Shown here one piece after another: positions 35,519-43,807 of a stretch of DNA of 64,000 nt (position 1 is its first letter; every line of letters begins with the position of its first letter). The notes under the pieces are model-generated. The model saw nothing but the letters and a program-made list of their open reading frames with translations. It was not told the DNA's origin and made no database searches. The translations under genes and the position numbers were made by a program. Source of the stretch: Mycetocola lacteus (GTDB taxonomy: Bacteria; Actinomycetota; Actinomycetes; Actinomycetales; Microbacteriaceae); contig NZ_RCUY01000009.1 in NCBI RefSeq assembly GCF_003667575.1, positions 186,001-250,000 of the forward strand, given 5' to 3'.

Positions 35519-36101
35519 CGTGGAGGGTCTCCGCATAGTCCTGAGTGAGCACATGAAAAATCGGGGCACCCACCGGATCCAAACCGGCTGCGTGAATCTC
35601 TCGGACCGGGAATCGTAGGGACCATGATGCGTCCACAGCCTTGCTTTCCCGCGTCATTGCGTAGCGCGGAAATCGCGCGGATGGCACCCCCTCCACATGC
35701 AACTCCTCGCCCCACAGGGAGCGCTCCACGCCCCGCATACGCACGTTAAAGACGCGCGAATTCGGTGCAAGATCTCGGGACGAGCGGGACTCTGCCAGTG
35801 GGCTGAGCCCCCGGCGACGGCGCAGGGACGAGACGATATCCATCGCAAAATGACGCTCGGCAAGTTCGAGACTCGCAAACTCCTGCCAGTGCCGATCGAG
35901 TTGGCCGCGATCATGCCGTCGGACCGCGATCCAGCCGCTGTCCATCTGGGTGAAGGTGAAGTCGAAATCGTCGCTCACCGGGAACCTGACACTGCCGTCG
36001 GAGAGACACGCTCTCAGGCGTTCCCGATCGGTGATGCCGTAGTCCAGCCCCATCAGCGTCAGAAACTCATCGCTGAAGTCAAGACCCGCGTCCTGTTGCA
36101 T
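35508..36101 (-). CDS. Unknown protein, paralogue of the previous gene (immunity-like)
   Basis: 197 aa beginning MQQDAGLDFSDEF. The segments DFSDEF, LAPNSRVF, GEELHVEGV and DASWSLRFPVREI align by eye with the neighbouring protein, so the two arose by duplication and diverged. Function unknown. I took the ATG at 36101 because GGGGG precedes it and similarity begins there; the frame stays open to 36221. Part of the accessory block between fasR and fabD. Confidence 0.6.
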   Translation of the reverse strand: MQQDAGLDFSDEFLTLMGLDYGITDRERLRACLSDGSVRFPVSDDFDFTFTQMDSGWIAVRRHDRGQLDRHWQEFASLELAERHFAMDIVSSLRRRRGLSPLAESRSSRDLAPNSRVFNVRMRGVERSLWGEELHVEGVPSARFPRYAMTRESKAVDASWSLRFPVREIHAAGLDPVGAPIFHVLTQDYAETLHDED

Positions 36102-36239
36102 TTTGGTACCCCCACACCAATCATAGGTCGCTATCCGGCCCGCCACATTCACGGCCCACGATGGAAATCTGATTGGCGTGGTGCGCCCACCCGGAGTAGC
36201 CTTCCTGATGTAGCGACGCATGAACAGGAGGTGATACCC

Positions 36240-36293
36240 GTGTCCGCAGTATCCACACCGGGTGCATCCCGCCCGTCACGCGCGAGGTTCTAG
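36240..36293 (+). CDS. 17-residue leader ORF before the patatin gene
   Basis: GTG at 36240 is preceded four bases upstream by AGGAGGTGAT, a ten-base perfect match to the anti-Shine-Dalgarno. The ORF encodes VSAVSTPGASRPSRARF and stops at 36291, 52 bp before the patatin start. Such a strong site on so short an ORF suggests a regulatory leader or a small peptide rather than chance. The Ser/Arg/Pro content gives no clear clue to the signal. Confidence 0.5.
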   Translation: MSAVSTPGASRPSRARF

Positions 36294-36345
36294 GCGACCA
36301 GGGTCGCCCGGGAGAGCACCCGCAATCCTTTGGGAAAGGCTCACC

Positions 36346-37302
36346 ATGCACACTTCATACACATCTTCGCCGCGCCGGATCGATCGCGCGCTTGTCCTCG
36401 GCGGGGGCGGTTCAACCGGTAATGCCTGGCTGATCGGCGTCATCGCCGGGCTTGCGTCCACCGGTCTGGACGTCGCCTCGGCCAACCTCACGATCGGGAC
36501 CTCGGCCGGTGCCACGGCCGCCGCCCAGCTGACCGGCGACTCCGCCGCTGCCCTCTACGAGGCAACGCTCGCTACGCCGCCGATGCGCCCGGGACCGGTA
36601 TCGTCACAATCCAACGGCTCGCGCCCAGCCACCTCGCGCCCGGCCACCTCACGATCTGAGGCCGCGCGTCCGGTCACCTCGCATCTGGAGGCGCTCACCC
36701 GCACCGTCGCCGCCTCAGCAGATCTAGCGGACTTCCGTCGCCGCATCGGCACCCGCGCCCTGGAACGTGAGGCCGACTCGGACGGCAGCTGGTCGAGCGG
36801 CTGGCGCGACACCGTGGCGGCCCGTCTCCCCCGCGCGCACTGGCGCCGGGACCGCGACATCCTGCTCACCGCCCTCGACGCCCGTACCGGCGTCCCCCGC
36901 GAGTTCTCCCGGGGCGAAGAGGTAAACCTGATCGATGCGGTTGCCGCGAGCTGTGCGAGCGGTCTGCCCTATCGGATCGGCGAGCACGCGTATCTGGACG
37001 GCGGCTTCCGGACCAACGCCGAGAACGCCGACCTCGCCGCCGGGGCCGAGCGGGTGCTGGTGCTCTCGCCCTTCGGCGGCCGCTCGCTGCACCCCGAGAG
37101 ATGGGGCACCCACCTCGCCGCGCAGGTCCACGCCCTCCGTACAGGCGGCAGCCTGGTTGAGGTGATCGTCCCGGATGCCGAGACCGAACACCTGTTTGGC
37201 CCCCACGCCATGAACCCGAGTCTCCGTCCAGACGCCGCCCGGGCGGGCTTCGCGACCGGCCTCGCGCAGGCCCCACGGGTTCGGGCGCTGTGGAGCGAGT
37301 AG
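36346..37302 (+). CDS. Patatin-like phospholipase
   Basis: Serine lipid acyl hydrolase. The oxyanion glycine run is GGGGSTGNAW (near residue 20), the nucleophile elbow is GTSAG (near 53) and the catalytic Asp is in DGGFRTN (near 218), so the Ser-Asp dyad is complete. 318 aa, no signal peptide. An unusual insert at about residues 86-110 has PATSR-type repeats rich in Ser, Thr, Pro and Arg. The ATG at 36346 has GGGAAAGG eight bases upstream. It follows a leader ORF and ends at a terminator. Confidence 0.88.
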   Translation: MHTSYTSSPRRIDRALVLGGGGSTGNAWLIGVIAGLASTGLDVASANLTIGTSAGATAAAQLTGDSAAALYEATLATPPMRPGPVSSQSNGSRPATSRPATSRSEAARPVTSHLEALTRTVAASADLADFRRRIGTRALEREADSDGSWSSGWRDTVAARLPRAHWRRDRDILLTALDARTGVPREFSRGEEVNLIDAVAASCASGLPYRIGEHAYLDGGFRTNAENADLAAGAERVLVLSPFGGRSLHPERWGTHLAAQVHALRTGGSLVEVIVPDAETEHLFGPHAMNPSLRPDAARAGFATGLAQAPRVRALWSE

Positions 37303-37331
37303 TTCCTCCTCCGGTCGGCGGGTGAAACGCG

Positions 37332-37367
37332 GGAGGTCCCGGATCCAATGTCGGATCCGGGACCTCC
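37332..37367. terminator. Terminator between the patatin and MFS genes
   Basis: 15-bp perfect stem GGAGGTCCCGGATCC/GGATCCGGGACCTCC with a 6-nt loop, between converging genes. Confidence 0.85.
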
Positions 37368-37379
37368 TGTCTTCAAACG

Positions 37380-38621
37380 CTAGTGCGTGGATTCCTGCTC
37401 GGCATCGGCCCGCGGCCGCACCGCCGGGGCCAGGAAGATTGCCACGGCCACCACCGCGAGCACCACAATCATTGCCGAGCGCAGGCCAAAGTGCTCGCCG
37501 AGGAAGCCGAGCAGCGGCGGACCCACCAGGAAGGCGATGTAGCCGGTGGTCGCGACCGCGCTCACGCGGCGAGCCGGGTCTTCCCCCGGCTCGCCGGTGT
37601 CGCCGGCGGCAGAAATTGTCAGCGGGAACCCGAGCGAGGCGCCCAGACCCCAGAAGAACACGGCGATTCCGGCGAGCACCGGGTTGTCCACGAAGACAAC
37701 CAGGGCGATTCCGATCGCGCCGGCCAGGGCGCTCCCACGCACCACGGCGACCCGGCCGAAGCGGTTGATGACCGCGCCACCGGTGAAGCGTCCGATCGTC
37801 ATCGCCAGGGCGAAACCGGTGAACACCAGCGAGCCCCAGGCGGGGTCGTAGCCGTGGCCGTCAACCATGAGCAGCGGCAGCCAGTCGTTGGCGGCACCCT
37901 CGGCCAGGGCCATCGCCAGCACGATTGCGCCGATCAGCAGCAGGCGGTGGTCCTTCCACAGCGGGCGACGCACCGGATAGACCGTCGCGATACTCCCGGT
38001 CTCGGTCGTGTCACGCTGACGCCCAAACCCGCTGGGCACGTAGCGGATGCCCCAGATGATGGGGAGCATGCAGATCGCCGCGATGATCACCAGGTGCAGC
38101 GCCACCGGGAAGTCCATCGCCGTGAACAGGATGCCCAGGCTCGCCCCCACCACGGTCCCCAGGGAGAACGCGCCGTGCAGATAGGGCAGGAAGGAGCGTC
38201 CGGAGAGGCGCTCGATCTCGGCTCCCTCGACGTTCATCGCGATCTCGGCGAGCCCCTGGCCCGCGCCAAACACAGCCAGTCCGATAAACGCACCGATGCC
38301 ACTACTCAGCAGCACTCCGCCGCCGATCAGCGCGACACCACCCACGATGCACAGCAGGCCCAGCAGGGTCACCGGCTTGGTGCCCAGACGTCGCACCAGC
38401 GGGGCGGACCCGAGGATTCCCGCCATCGAGCCGATCGACAGCCCAAACAGGATGAGTCCCATCTGCGCGGTCGAGGCTTCGAGCTGATCGCGGACGGCAG
38501 GCGTCCGGGTCACCCAGGAGGCCAACGAGATGCCGGGGATAAAAAAGAAGGAGAGCAGCGCGAGGCGGCGGCGGGCCAGCTCGCGCGAAATGGGCGCGAG
38601 GGTGGTCGTGGCGGAGGTCAT
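37380..38621 (-). CDS. MFS transporter (YbjJ-like)
   Basis: 413 aa with twelve predicted transmembrane helices. It opens with LARRRLALLSFFFIPGISLASWVTRTPAVRD, the start typical of the YbjJ/fucose-permease-like MFS group; the substrate may be a drug or a sugar-like compound. The C-terminal tail is short and charged. AAGGATTCCCC before the ATG at 38621 sets the start. Divergent from a TetR gene, with a 16-bp palindrome between, so it is probably induced when TetR binds the transported compound. Confidence 0.88.
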   Translation of the reverse strand: MTSATTTLAPISRELARRRLALLSFFFIPGISLASWVTRTPAVRDQLEASTAQMGLILFGLSIGSMAGILGSAPLVRRLGTKPVTLLGLLCIVGGVALIGGGVLLSSGIGAFIGLAVFGAGQGLAEIAMNVEGAEIERLSGRSFLPYLHGAFSLGTVVGASLGILFTAMDFPVALHLVIIAAICMLPIIWGIRYVPSGFGRQRDTTETGSIATVYPVRRPLWKDHRLLLIGAIVLAMALAEGAANDWLPLLMVDGHGYDPAWGSLVFTGFALAMTIGRFTGGAVINRFGRVAVVRGSALAGAIGIALVVFVDNPVLAGIAVFFWGLGASLGFPLTISAAGDTGEPGEDPARRVSAVATTGYIAFLVGPPLLGFLGEHFGLRSAMIVVLAVVAVAIFLAPAVRPRADAEQESTH

Positions 38622-38685
38622 CGGGGAATCCTTGTGGGGCGAGATGGCGGGGTGATGGCGGCAGGGGCACGCCGGACACCGGTAA

Positions 38686-38701
38686 GTGTACAAGCGTACA
38701 C
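38686..38701. promoter_or_regulatory. TetR operator in the MFS/TetR intergenic region
   Basis: GTGTAC-AAGC-GTACAC, a perfect palindrome with a 4-bp centre. On the minus strand it includes TACACT, a plausible -10 for the MFS gene, and it lies about 55 bp before the TetR start, so one bound dimer could silence both. Confidence 0.65.
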
Positions 38702-38755
38702 CTCCGGGACACGTGCGGTAAAGTGAAAAGGAACACCCCGATCAAAGGACCCTGG

Positions 38756-39322
38756 ATGGCCACCACCCACCGCCCGAAAGATCCGCAGCGTCGCGAGAAG
38801 ATCATCGCGGCAACCCTCGACGTGATCGCCGAGCACGGCATCGCCGGCACCACCCACCGTCGCATCGCCGCGGCCGCCGAGGTGCCCCTGGGCTCGATGA
38901 CCTACTACTTCTCCGGCATGGAGGAACTCCTCACCGAGGCATTCATGCTGATGGCCACCACCGTGTCCCGTCGCTACATGGAGATCATGGATGCGGCCAC
39001 CACCCGCGAGGAGGCTCGCGAGGCCGTGGTTGAGGTCATCACCGGCGATATCTGGGAAACCCCGCGCACGCTGACCCTGAGCTATGAGCTCTACGCGTTC
39101 AGTATCAAAAACGAACGGGTACGCGAGGTGATCCGGCACTGGATGTCGCAGAGTCGCGTCGCGATCGGCCGACACTTTGACCCGATGACCACCTATGCAC
39201 TGGACGCCGCGGTGGAGGGACTGACCATTCACCGCTCGTTCCAGCCGGAAATCACGCGGGAAACCGTCCGCGAAATCGTCGATCGCCTCACCCGCGAAGA
39301 CGAACCCCCGGCGCGTCTGTAG
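38756..39322 (+). CDS. TetR-family transcriptional regulator
   Basis: 188 aa. HTH: REKIIAATLDVIAEHG followed by GTTHRRIAAAAEVPLGSMTYYF (residues 12-50), the BetI/YbjK-like form. The C-terminal domain contains the TetR_C signature LSYELYAFSIKNERVREVI. The ATG at 38756 has AAAGGA six bases upstream and is preferred over the GTG at 38723. Divergent from the MFS gene, which it most likely represses. Confidence 0.9.
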   Translation: MATTHRPKDPQRREKIIAATLDVIAEHGIAGTTHRRIAAAAEVPLGSMTYYFSGMEELLTEAFMLMATTVSRRYMEIMDAATTREEAREAVVEVITGDIWETPRTLTLSYELYAFSIKNERVREVIRHWMSQSRVAIGRHFDPMTTYALDAAVEGLTIHRSFQPEITRETVREIVDRLTREDEPPARL

Positions 39323-39349
39323 GACTCCACCAAACAAATTTCCATTTTT

Positions 39350-39355
39350 TATAAG
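39350..39355 (+). promoter_or_regulatory. Candidate -10 of the fabD operon
   Basis: TATAAG after a T-run in an otherwise GC-rich gap (39323-39399), about 45 bp before the fabD start. It supports a separate promoter for fabD, needed because fasR lies 4.6 kb away. No convincing -35. Confidence 0.45.
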
Positions 39356-39399
39356 AGAGTCAACACCGAAAGCGTCCAAACCCTTGGCAAGATAGAGGG

Positions 39400-40335
39400 G
39401 TGATTGTACTTGTATGTCCCGGACAGGGATCCCAGACCCCCGGTTTCCTGACCCCCTGGCTTGAGCTTCCCGGCGCACGCGAGCTGCTCGCGTCCTACTC
39501 CGAGGCCGCCGGGGTCGACCTGATCGCCCACGGCACCGAGTCCGACGCCGACACGATCCGCGACACCGCGATCGCCCAGCCTCTCATCGTGGCCGCGAGC
39601 CTGCTGGCGCTGAACGCGCTGCGCGAGGCCGCCCCCGACGCCGTCATCGGCGGAGTAGCCGGACACTCGGTCGGCGAGATCGCCGCAGCCGCCGTAACCG
39701 GCGTACTGAGCGAGACCGATGCCCTGAGCTTCGTGGCCGCCCGCGCCCGCGCGATGGCCACCGCCGCGGCCGCGGTCCCCACCGGCATGAGCGCCGTCCT
39801 GGGTGGCGGCGACGAGGTAGTTGAGGCCGCCGCCGCGGCCGTGGGGCTCTCCCCCGCCAACTACAACGGAGGCGGACAGATCGTCGTGGCCGGCGAGTTC
39901 GATGGCCTCGAGGCCCTCGCCGCAACCCCGCCCGCCGGTGCCCGCGTGATCCCGCTGCAGGTGGCCGGAGCCTTCCACACCCGCTACATGGAGTCCGCCC
40001 GCGAGGTCCTCAAGGACGTCGCCGCCAACGTGACCCCGGCCGACCCGACCCTGCCGCTGTGGACCAACAACGACGGCCGCCAGGTCACCTCCGGCCAGGA
40101 GTTCCTGGATCTGCTGGTCACCCAGGTTGCCTCCCCGGTGCGCTGGGATCTCTGCATGGAGTCCTTCGCCGCCGCCGGCATCACCGGCCTGATCGAGCTG
40201 GCCCCCGCCGGTGCGCTGGTGGGCCTCGCCCGCCGCGGCCTGAAGGGCGTCCCCACCGTCGCCATCAAGTCCCCGAGCGACATTGCCGCAGCAGTCGAGC
40301 TGCTCACCGCACACGCGGAAGGAAACGCATCATGA
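39400..40335 (+). CDS. fabD: Malonyl-CoA:ACP transacylase
   Basis: Transfers malonyl from CoA to acyl carrier protein, starting type II fatty acid synthesis. GQGSQTPG is at residues 9-16, the active-site S90 is in GHSVG and H193 is in GAFHTRY. 311 aa, GTG start at 39400 in the family's normal position; no well-spaced Shine-Dalgarno. Overlaps fabH by four bases (ATGA), so the two are coupled. Confidence 0.97.
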   Translation: MIVLVCPGQGSQTPGFLTPWLELPGARELLASYSEAAGVDLIAHGTESDADTIRDTAIAQPLIVAASLLALNALREAAPDAVIGGVAGHSVGEIAAAAVTGVLSETDALSFVAARARAMATAAAAVPTGMSAVLGGGDEVVEAAAAAVGLSPANYNGGGQIVVAGEFDGLEALAATPPAGARVIPLQVAGAFHTRYMESAREVLKDVAANVTPADPTLPLWTNNDGRQVTSGQEFLDLLVTQVASPVRWDLCMESFAAAGITGLIELAPAGALVGLARRGLKGVPTVAIKSPSDIAAAVELLTAHAEGNAS

Positions 40336-41336
40336 CCCGTCCCCAGCTTCGCCAGTCCACCGGCCCCCAGTTCACCCGCATCCTCGGCATGGGTGCAGCC
40401 CGCGGCGAGCTCGTGGTTCCGAACTCCGAGATCATCGAGCCGATTAACTCCTCGGATGAGTGGATCCAGCAGCGCACCGGCGTGATTACCCGTCACCGCG
40501 CCTCCGCCGATGTCCTGGCGATCGACCTCGCGACCGAGGCTGCAATGGAGGCCGTAGCCAACGCCGGGATCGAGCCCGGCCAGGTAGACCTGGTGATCAT
40601 CGCGACCATCAGCAACGTGCAGCAGACCCCCTCGATGGCCACCGTGGTTGCCGACCGGATTGGCGCCAACCCGGCCGCCGCCTACGACGCCAACGCCGCC
40701 TGCGCGGGCTACGCCTACGCCGTGGCCCAGGCCGACGCTCTGATCCGCGCCGGTGCCGCACACTACGCCGTGGTTGTGGGTGCCGAGAAGCTCTCCGATG
40801 TGATCGACCCCACCGACCGCAGCATCTCATTCCTGCTGGGTGACGGTGCTGGCGCGGCCGTGATCGGCCCCTCGGACTACCCCGGCATCGCCGCCACCGT
40901 CTGGGGTTCCGACGGTGCCAACGCGGACAAGGTGGGCATGAACGCCACCCTGATCGAGTACCGCGACGGTAAGGCACCCTGGCCGACCCTGCGCCAGGAG
41001 GGCCCCTCGGTCTTCCGCTGGGCCGTCTGGGAGATGGCCAAGGTTGCCCGTGAGGCTCTCGAGGTGGCCGGCATCACCGCCGACGACCTCGCCGCCTTCA
41101 TCCCGCACCAGGCGAACATGCGCATCGTGGATGAGTTCGCAAAGCAGCTCAAGCTTCCGGAATCGGTGATCATCGCCCGCGATATCGCGACCACCGGCAA
41201 CACCTCGGCCGCCTCGATTCCGCTCGCGGCCCACCGTCTGCTGCAGGAAAACCCGCAGCTTTCCGGCGGTTACGCCCTGCAGATCGGCTTCGGAGCCGGC
41301 CTCGCCTTTGGCGCGCAGGTGGTTGTACTTCCGTAG
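40332..41336 (+). CDS. fabH: 3-oxoacyl-ACP synthase III
   Basis: Condenses a starter acyl-CoA with malonyl-ACP; in actinobacteria branched starters are usually accepted, which would give iso/anteiso fatty acids. The catalytic triad is complete: C124 (NAACAGY), H259 (PHQANMR) and N290 (TTGNTSAAS). 334 aa. Second gene of the fab operon. Confidence 0.97.
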   Translation: MTRPQLRQSTGPQFTRILGMGAARGELVVPNSEIIEPINSSDEWIQQRTGVITRHRASADVLAIDLATEAAMEAVANAGIEPGQVDLVIIATISNVQQTPSMATVVADRIGANPAAAYDANAACAGYAYAVAQADALIRAGAAHYAVVVGAEKLSDVIDPTDRSISFLLGDGAGAAVIGPSDYPGIAATVWGSDGANADKVGMNATLIEYRDGKAPWPTLRQEGPSVFRWAVWEMAKVAREALEVAGITADDLAAFIPHQANMRIVDEFAKQLKLPESVIIARDIATTGNTSAASIPLAAHRLLQENPQLSGGYALQIGFGAGLAFGAQVVVLP

Positions 41337-41417
41337 ATCTCGGCACGTTATTGCCGCAAACACCCGTGATTCGCATACACTGTACGACGGTCACTCGATA
41401 TTCAAGGAGAAAAAATA

Positions 41418-41666
41418 ATGGCACTGTCCACCGAAGAAGTACTCGCCGGCCTGGCTGAACTGGTTAACGACGAGACCGGTATCGCCGCCGATCAGGTGGC
41501 CCTGGAGAAGTCGTTCACCGACGACCTCGACATCGACTCGATCTCGATGATGACCATCGTGGTCAACGCCGAGGAGAAGTTCGACGTGAAGATTCCGGAC
41601 GACGAGGTTAAGAACTTGAAGACCGTCGGCGACGCCGTCAGCTTCATCGTTTCCGCTCAGGCGTAG
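41418..41666 (+). CDS. acpP: Acyl carrier protein
   Basis: 82-aa four-helix acidic carrier. The phosphopantetheine attachment serine is S41 in DIDSISMM. AAGGAGAAAAATA precedes the ATG. An 81-bp gap after fabH contains TACACT, a possible extra promoter, which would allow the usual excess of ACP. Confidence 0.97.
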   Translation: MALSTEEVLAGLAELVNDETGIAADQVALEKSFTDDLDIDSISMMTIVVNAEEKFDVKIPDDEVKNLKTVGDAVSFIVSAQA

Positions 41667-41681
41667 TCCCTCGGGAATTGC

Positions 41682-41708
41682 TCAGGCCCGGCCACTGGTC
41701 GGGCCTGA
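41682..41708 (+). promoter_or_regulatory. Hairpin between acpP and fabF
   Basis: TCAGGCCCG/CGGGCCTGA, 9-bp stem with a 9-nt loop and no T-tract. It may partly terminate or stabilise the acpP transcript and so set the ACP:FabF ratio. Confidence 0.5.
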
Positions 41709-41754
41709 TCTGCCCCACTCCCCTCCGTTTTATTCTGACGAAAGAGTTCATCGA

Positions 41755-42996
41755 ATGACCAAGCGAATCGTCGTCACCGGTATCGGCATCACCAGCCCTC
41801 TGGGCGGTACCACCGACGAAACCTGGACCAACCTTCTTGCCGGCAAGTCCGGCGCCTCCCCGCTCGAGCAGCCCTGGGTTGAAGAGCTGGGTCTGCCGGT
41901 CACCTTCGCCGCCCAGGCAGCCACCAAGTCCGTGGATGTTCTGGCCCGCCAGGAAGTCAAGCGCCTCGACCCGTCGAGCCAGTTTGCCCTGACCGCCGCC
42001 CGCGAGGCCTGGGCCGACGCCGGCACCCCCGAGGTTGACCCCGAGCGCCTGCTGGTCGACTGGGCTACCGGAATCGGTGGCGTGTGGACCCTGCTGGACG
42101 CCTGGGATACCCTGCGTGAAAAGGGCCCGCGACGCGTGCTCCCGATGACCGTTCCGATGCTCATGCCCAACGGCCCCGCCGCCGCAATCGGCATGGACCT
42201 GGGTGCTCGCGGTGGCGAGCGGACCGTGGTGTCGGCGTGTGCGTCGAGCACCGAGTCCCTGGCCAACGCCTATGACCACCTGCAGCAGGGCCTCGCCGAC
42301 GTCGTGATCGCCGGTGGCTCGGAAGCCGCCATCCACCCGCTGCCCCTGGCCTCGTTTGCCGCGATGCAGGCGCTCTCCAAGCGCAATGATGACCCGACCG
42401 TGGCCTCGCGTCCCTACGACGTGGACCGCGACGGCTTCGTTCTTGGTGAGGGTGCCGCCGCTCTCGTGGTGGAGACCCTGGAGCACGCCCTGGCGCGTGG
42501 CGCCAAGATCTACGCCGAGCTGCTCGGTGGTGCCGTCACCTCCGACGCGTACCACATCACCGCTCCGGACCCCCAGGGTACCGCCGCTGCTCGCGCGATG
42601 CGCGCGGCCGTGGAGAACGCCGGATACTCGCTGGATGAGGTGGGCCACATTAACGCCCACGCCACCTCGACCCCGGTGGGCGACATCGCCGAGTACAACG
42701 CCCTGCGCGCGGTCTTCGGTGACCGCCTCGGCGAGATTGCCGTGACCGCAACCAAGGCATCGACCGGGCACCTGCTCGGTGGAGCCGGTGCAATCGAGGC
42801 CGCATTCACCGCGAAGGCGCTGGCCGAGAAGGTCATCCCGCCGACCATCAACCTGGACAACCAGGACCCGGCCATCGAGCTGGATGTCGTCACCGAGCCG
42901 CGCCCGCTGGGCGATGAGCCCGTGCTGGCGATCTCCAACTCGTTCGGCTTCGGTGGACACAACGCCGTGGTGGCCCTGCGCACCTACGTCGCCTAG
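41755..42996 (+). CDS. fabF: 3-oxoacyl-ACP synthase II
   Basis: Chain-elongating condensing enzyme. The catalytic triad is C162 (VSACASS), H302 (NAHATSTP) and H339 (STGHLLGG). 413 aa, standard thiolase fold, GFGGHNAV near the C-terminus. GAAAGAG precedes the ATG. Last gene of the fab operon. Confidence 0.97.
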   Translation: MTKRIVVTGIGITSPLGGTTDETWTNLLAGKSGASPLEQPWVEELGLPVTFAAQAATKSVDVLARQEVKRLDPSSQFALTAAREAWADAGTPEVDPERLLVDWATGIGGVWTLLDAWDTLREKGPRRVLPMTVPMLMPNGPAAAIGMDLGARGGERTVVSACASSTESLANAYDHLQQGLADVVIAGGSEAAIHPLPLASFAAMQALSKRNDDPTVASRPYDVDRDGFVLGEGAAALVVETLEHALARGAKIYAELLGGAVTSDAYHITAPDPQGTAAARAMRAAVENAGYSLDEVGHINAHATSTPVGDIAEYNALRAVFGDRLGEIAVTATKASTGHLLGGAGAIEAAFTAKALAEKVIPPTINLDNQDPAIELDVVTEPRPLGDEPVLAISNSFGFGGHNAVVALRTYVA

Positions 42997-43013
42997 TCTT
43001 CGTCCCGGAAATC

Positions 43014-43053
43014 ACACAGTGGCTCGTCTCCCTCGGGAGGCGGGCCGCTGTGT
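43014..43053. terminator. Terminator after fabF
   Basis: ACACAG pairs with CTGTGT as the outer stem and CGTCTCCC with GGGAGGCG as the inner stem, with a small internal loop; followed by TGTATG. Imperfect, but placed right after the fab operon and before the converging DUF3145 gene. Confidence 0.55.
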
Positions 43054-43119
43054 TGTATGCGCGCCGCTCGGCACCAGGACCGGGGATCCGTGCCGTTGCG
43101 TGCGGTGCCAAAAATTTGG

Positions 43120-43635
43120 CTAGCCGACGCGGTGCAGCCAGGTGACCGGGCCGGCCTCGCTCGCACCGCGAAACACGTCGAGCTCAAGGTCCCAGCTGGT
43201 ACCGAGTAGCTGTTCCATCCGCTCATGAAGTTGATGCGGCTGATCGATCGCCTCGGCCAGGGCAAGCCGCACGCGATTCTCGCTCACCACCACGTTGCCC
43301 CCGGTATCGGTCTGCGCCGAGTGCATGCCCTGGTCGGGTGTGTACATCCAGCGGTGACCGTCCAGACCCGCCGCGGCGTCCTCGGTTACCTCGAAGCGCA
43401 TCTGATCCCAGGCGTGCAGGGCCGTCGCCAGTCGGGCCCCGGTGCCCGGCGGCGCGGTCCAGGAAAACTCGGCCCGAAGAGCGCCACGCTGAACGGGCTG
43501 CTCACTCCAGTCGAGTCCCAGCGCATGACCGATAACGCCTCCGACCGCCCATTCGATATGGGCGCGGAATGCGCGTGGGGCCGAATGGATGAACACCATC
43601 CCTCGACTCTGTCTTTCGTTGTTCTGGATGGACAC
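43120..43635 (-). CDS. DUF3145 family protein
   Basis: 171 aa. The segment RGMVFIHSAPRAFRAHIEWAVGGV near the N-terminus and WDLELDVFRGASEAGPVTWLHRVG at the end are characteristic of this actinobacteria-specific family, almost always found beside the fab genes. Function unknown; the conserved neighbourhood suggests a link to lipid synthesis. The GTG at 43635 has AAGGGA six bases upstream. Convergent with fabF. Confidence 0.88.
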   Translation of the reverse strand: MSIQNNERQSRGMVFIHSAPRAFRAHIEWAVGGVIGHALGLDWSEQPVQRGALRAEFSWTAPPGTGARLATALHAWDQMRFEVTEDAAAGLDGHRWMYTPDQGMHSAQTDTGGNVVVSENRVRLALAEAIDQPHQLHERMEQLLGTSWDLELDVFRGASEAGPVTWLHRVG

Positions 43636-43766
43636 GGGATTCCCTTCGTTTGTGGTGATGCGTCTTCCCCTACGCACCCAAACGATGCTTCCCGGCAGTC
43701 CAGCCCGTCTCTGTCATTATGTGCAGATCATTCGGACGGACGCAAGCGTTTTGCCGCCGGGTTCCC

Positions 43767-43772
43767 TATACT
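43767..43772 (+). promoter_or_regulatory. -10 box before the PadR-type gene
   Basis: TATACT, a near-consensus -10; the predicted start lies about 29 nt before the GTG at 43808. Confidence 0.5.
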
Positions 43773-43807
43773 CGGTAGAAGATAACCGCATGAGCGAAAG
43801 GCATCAC

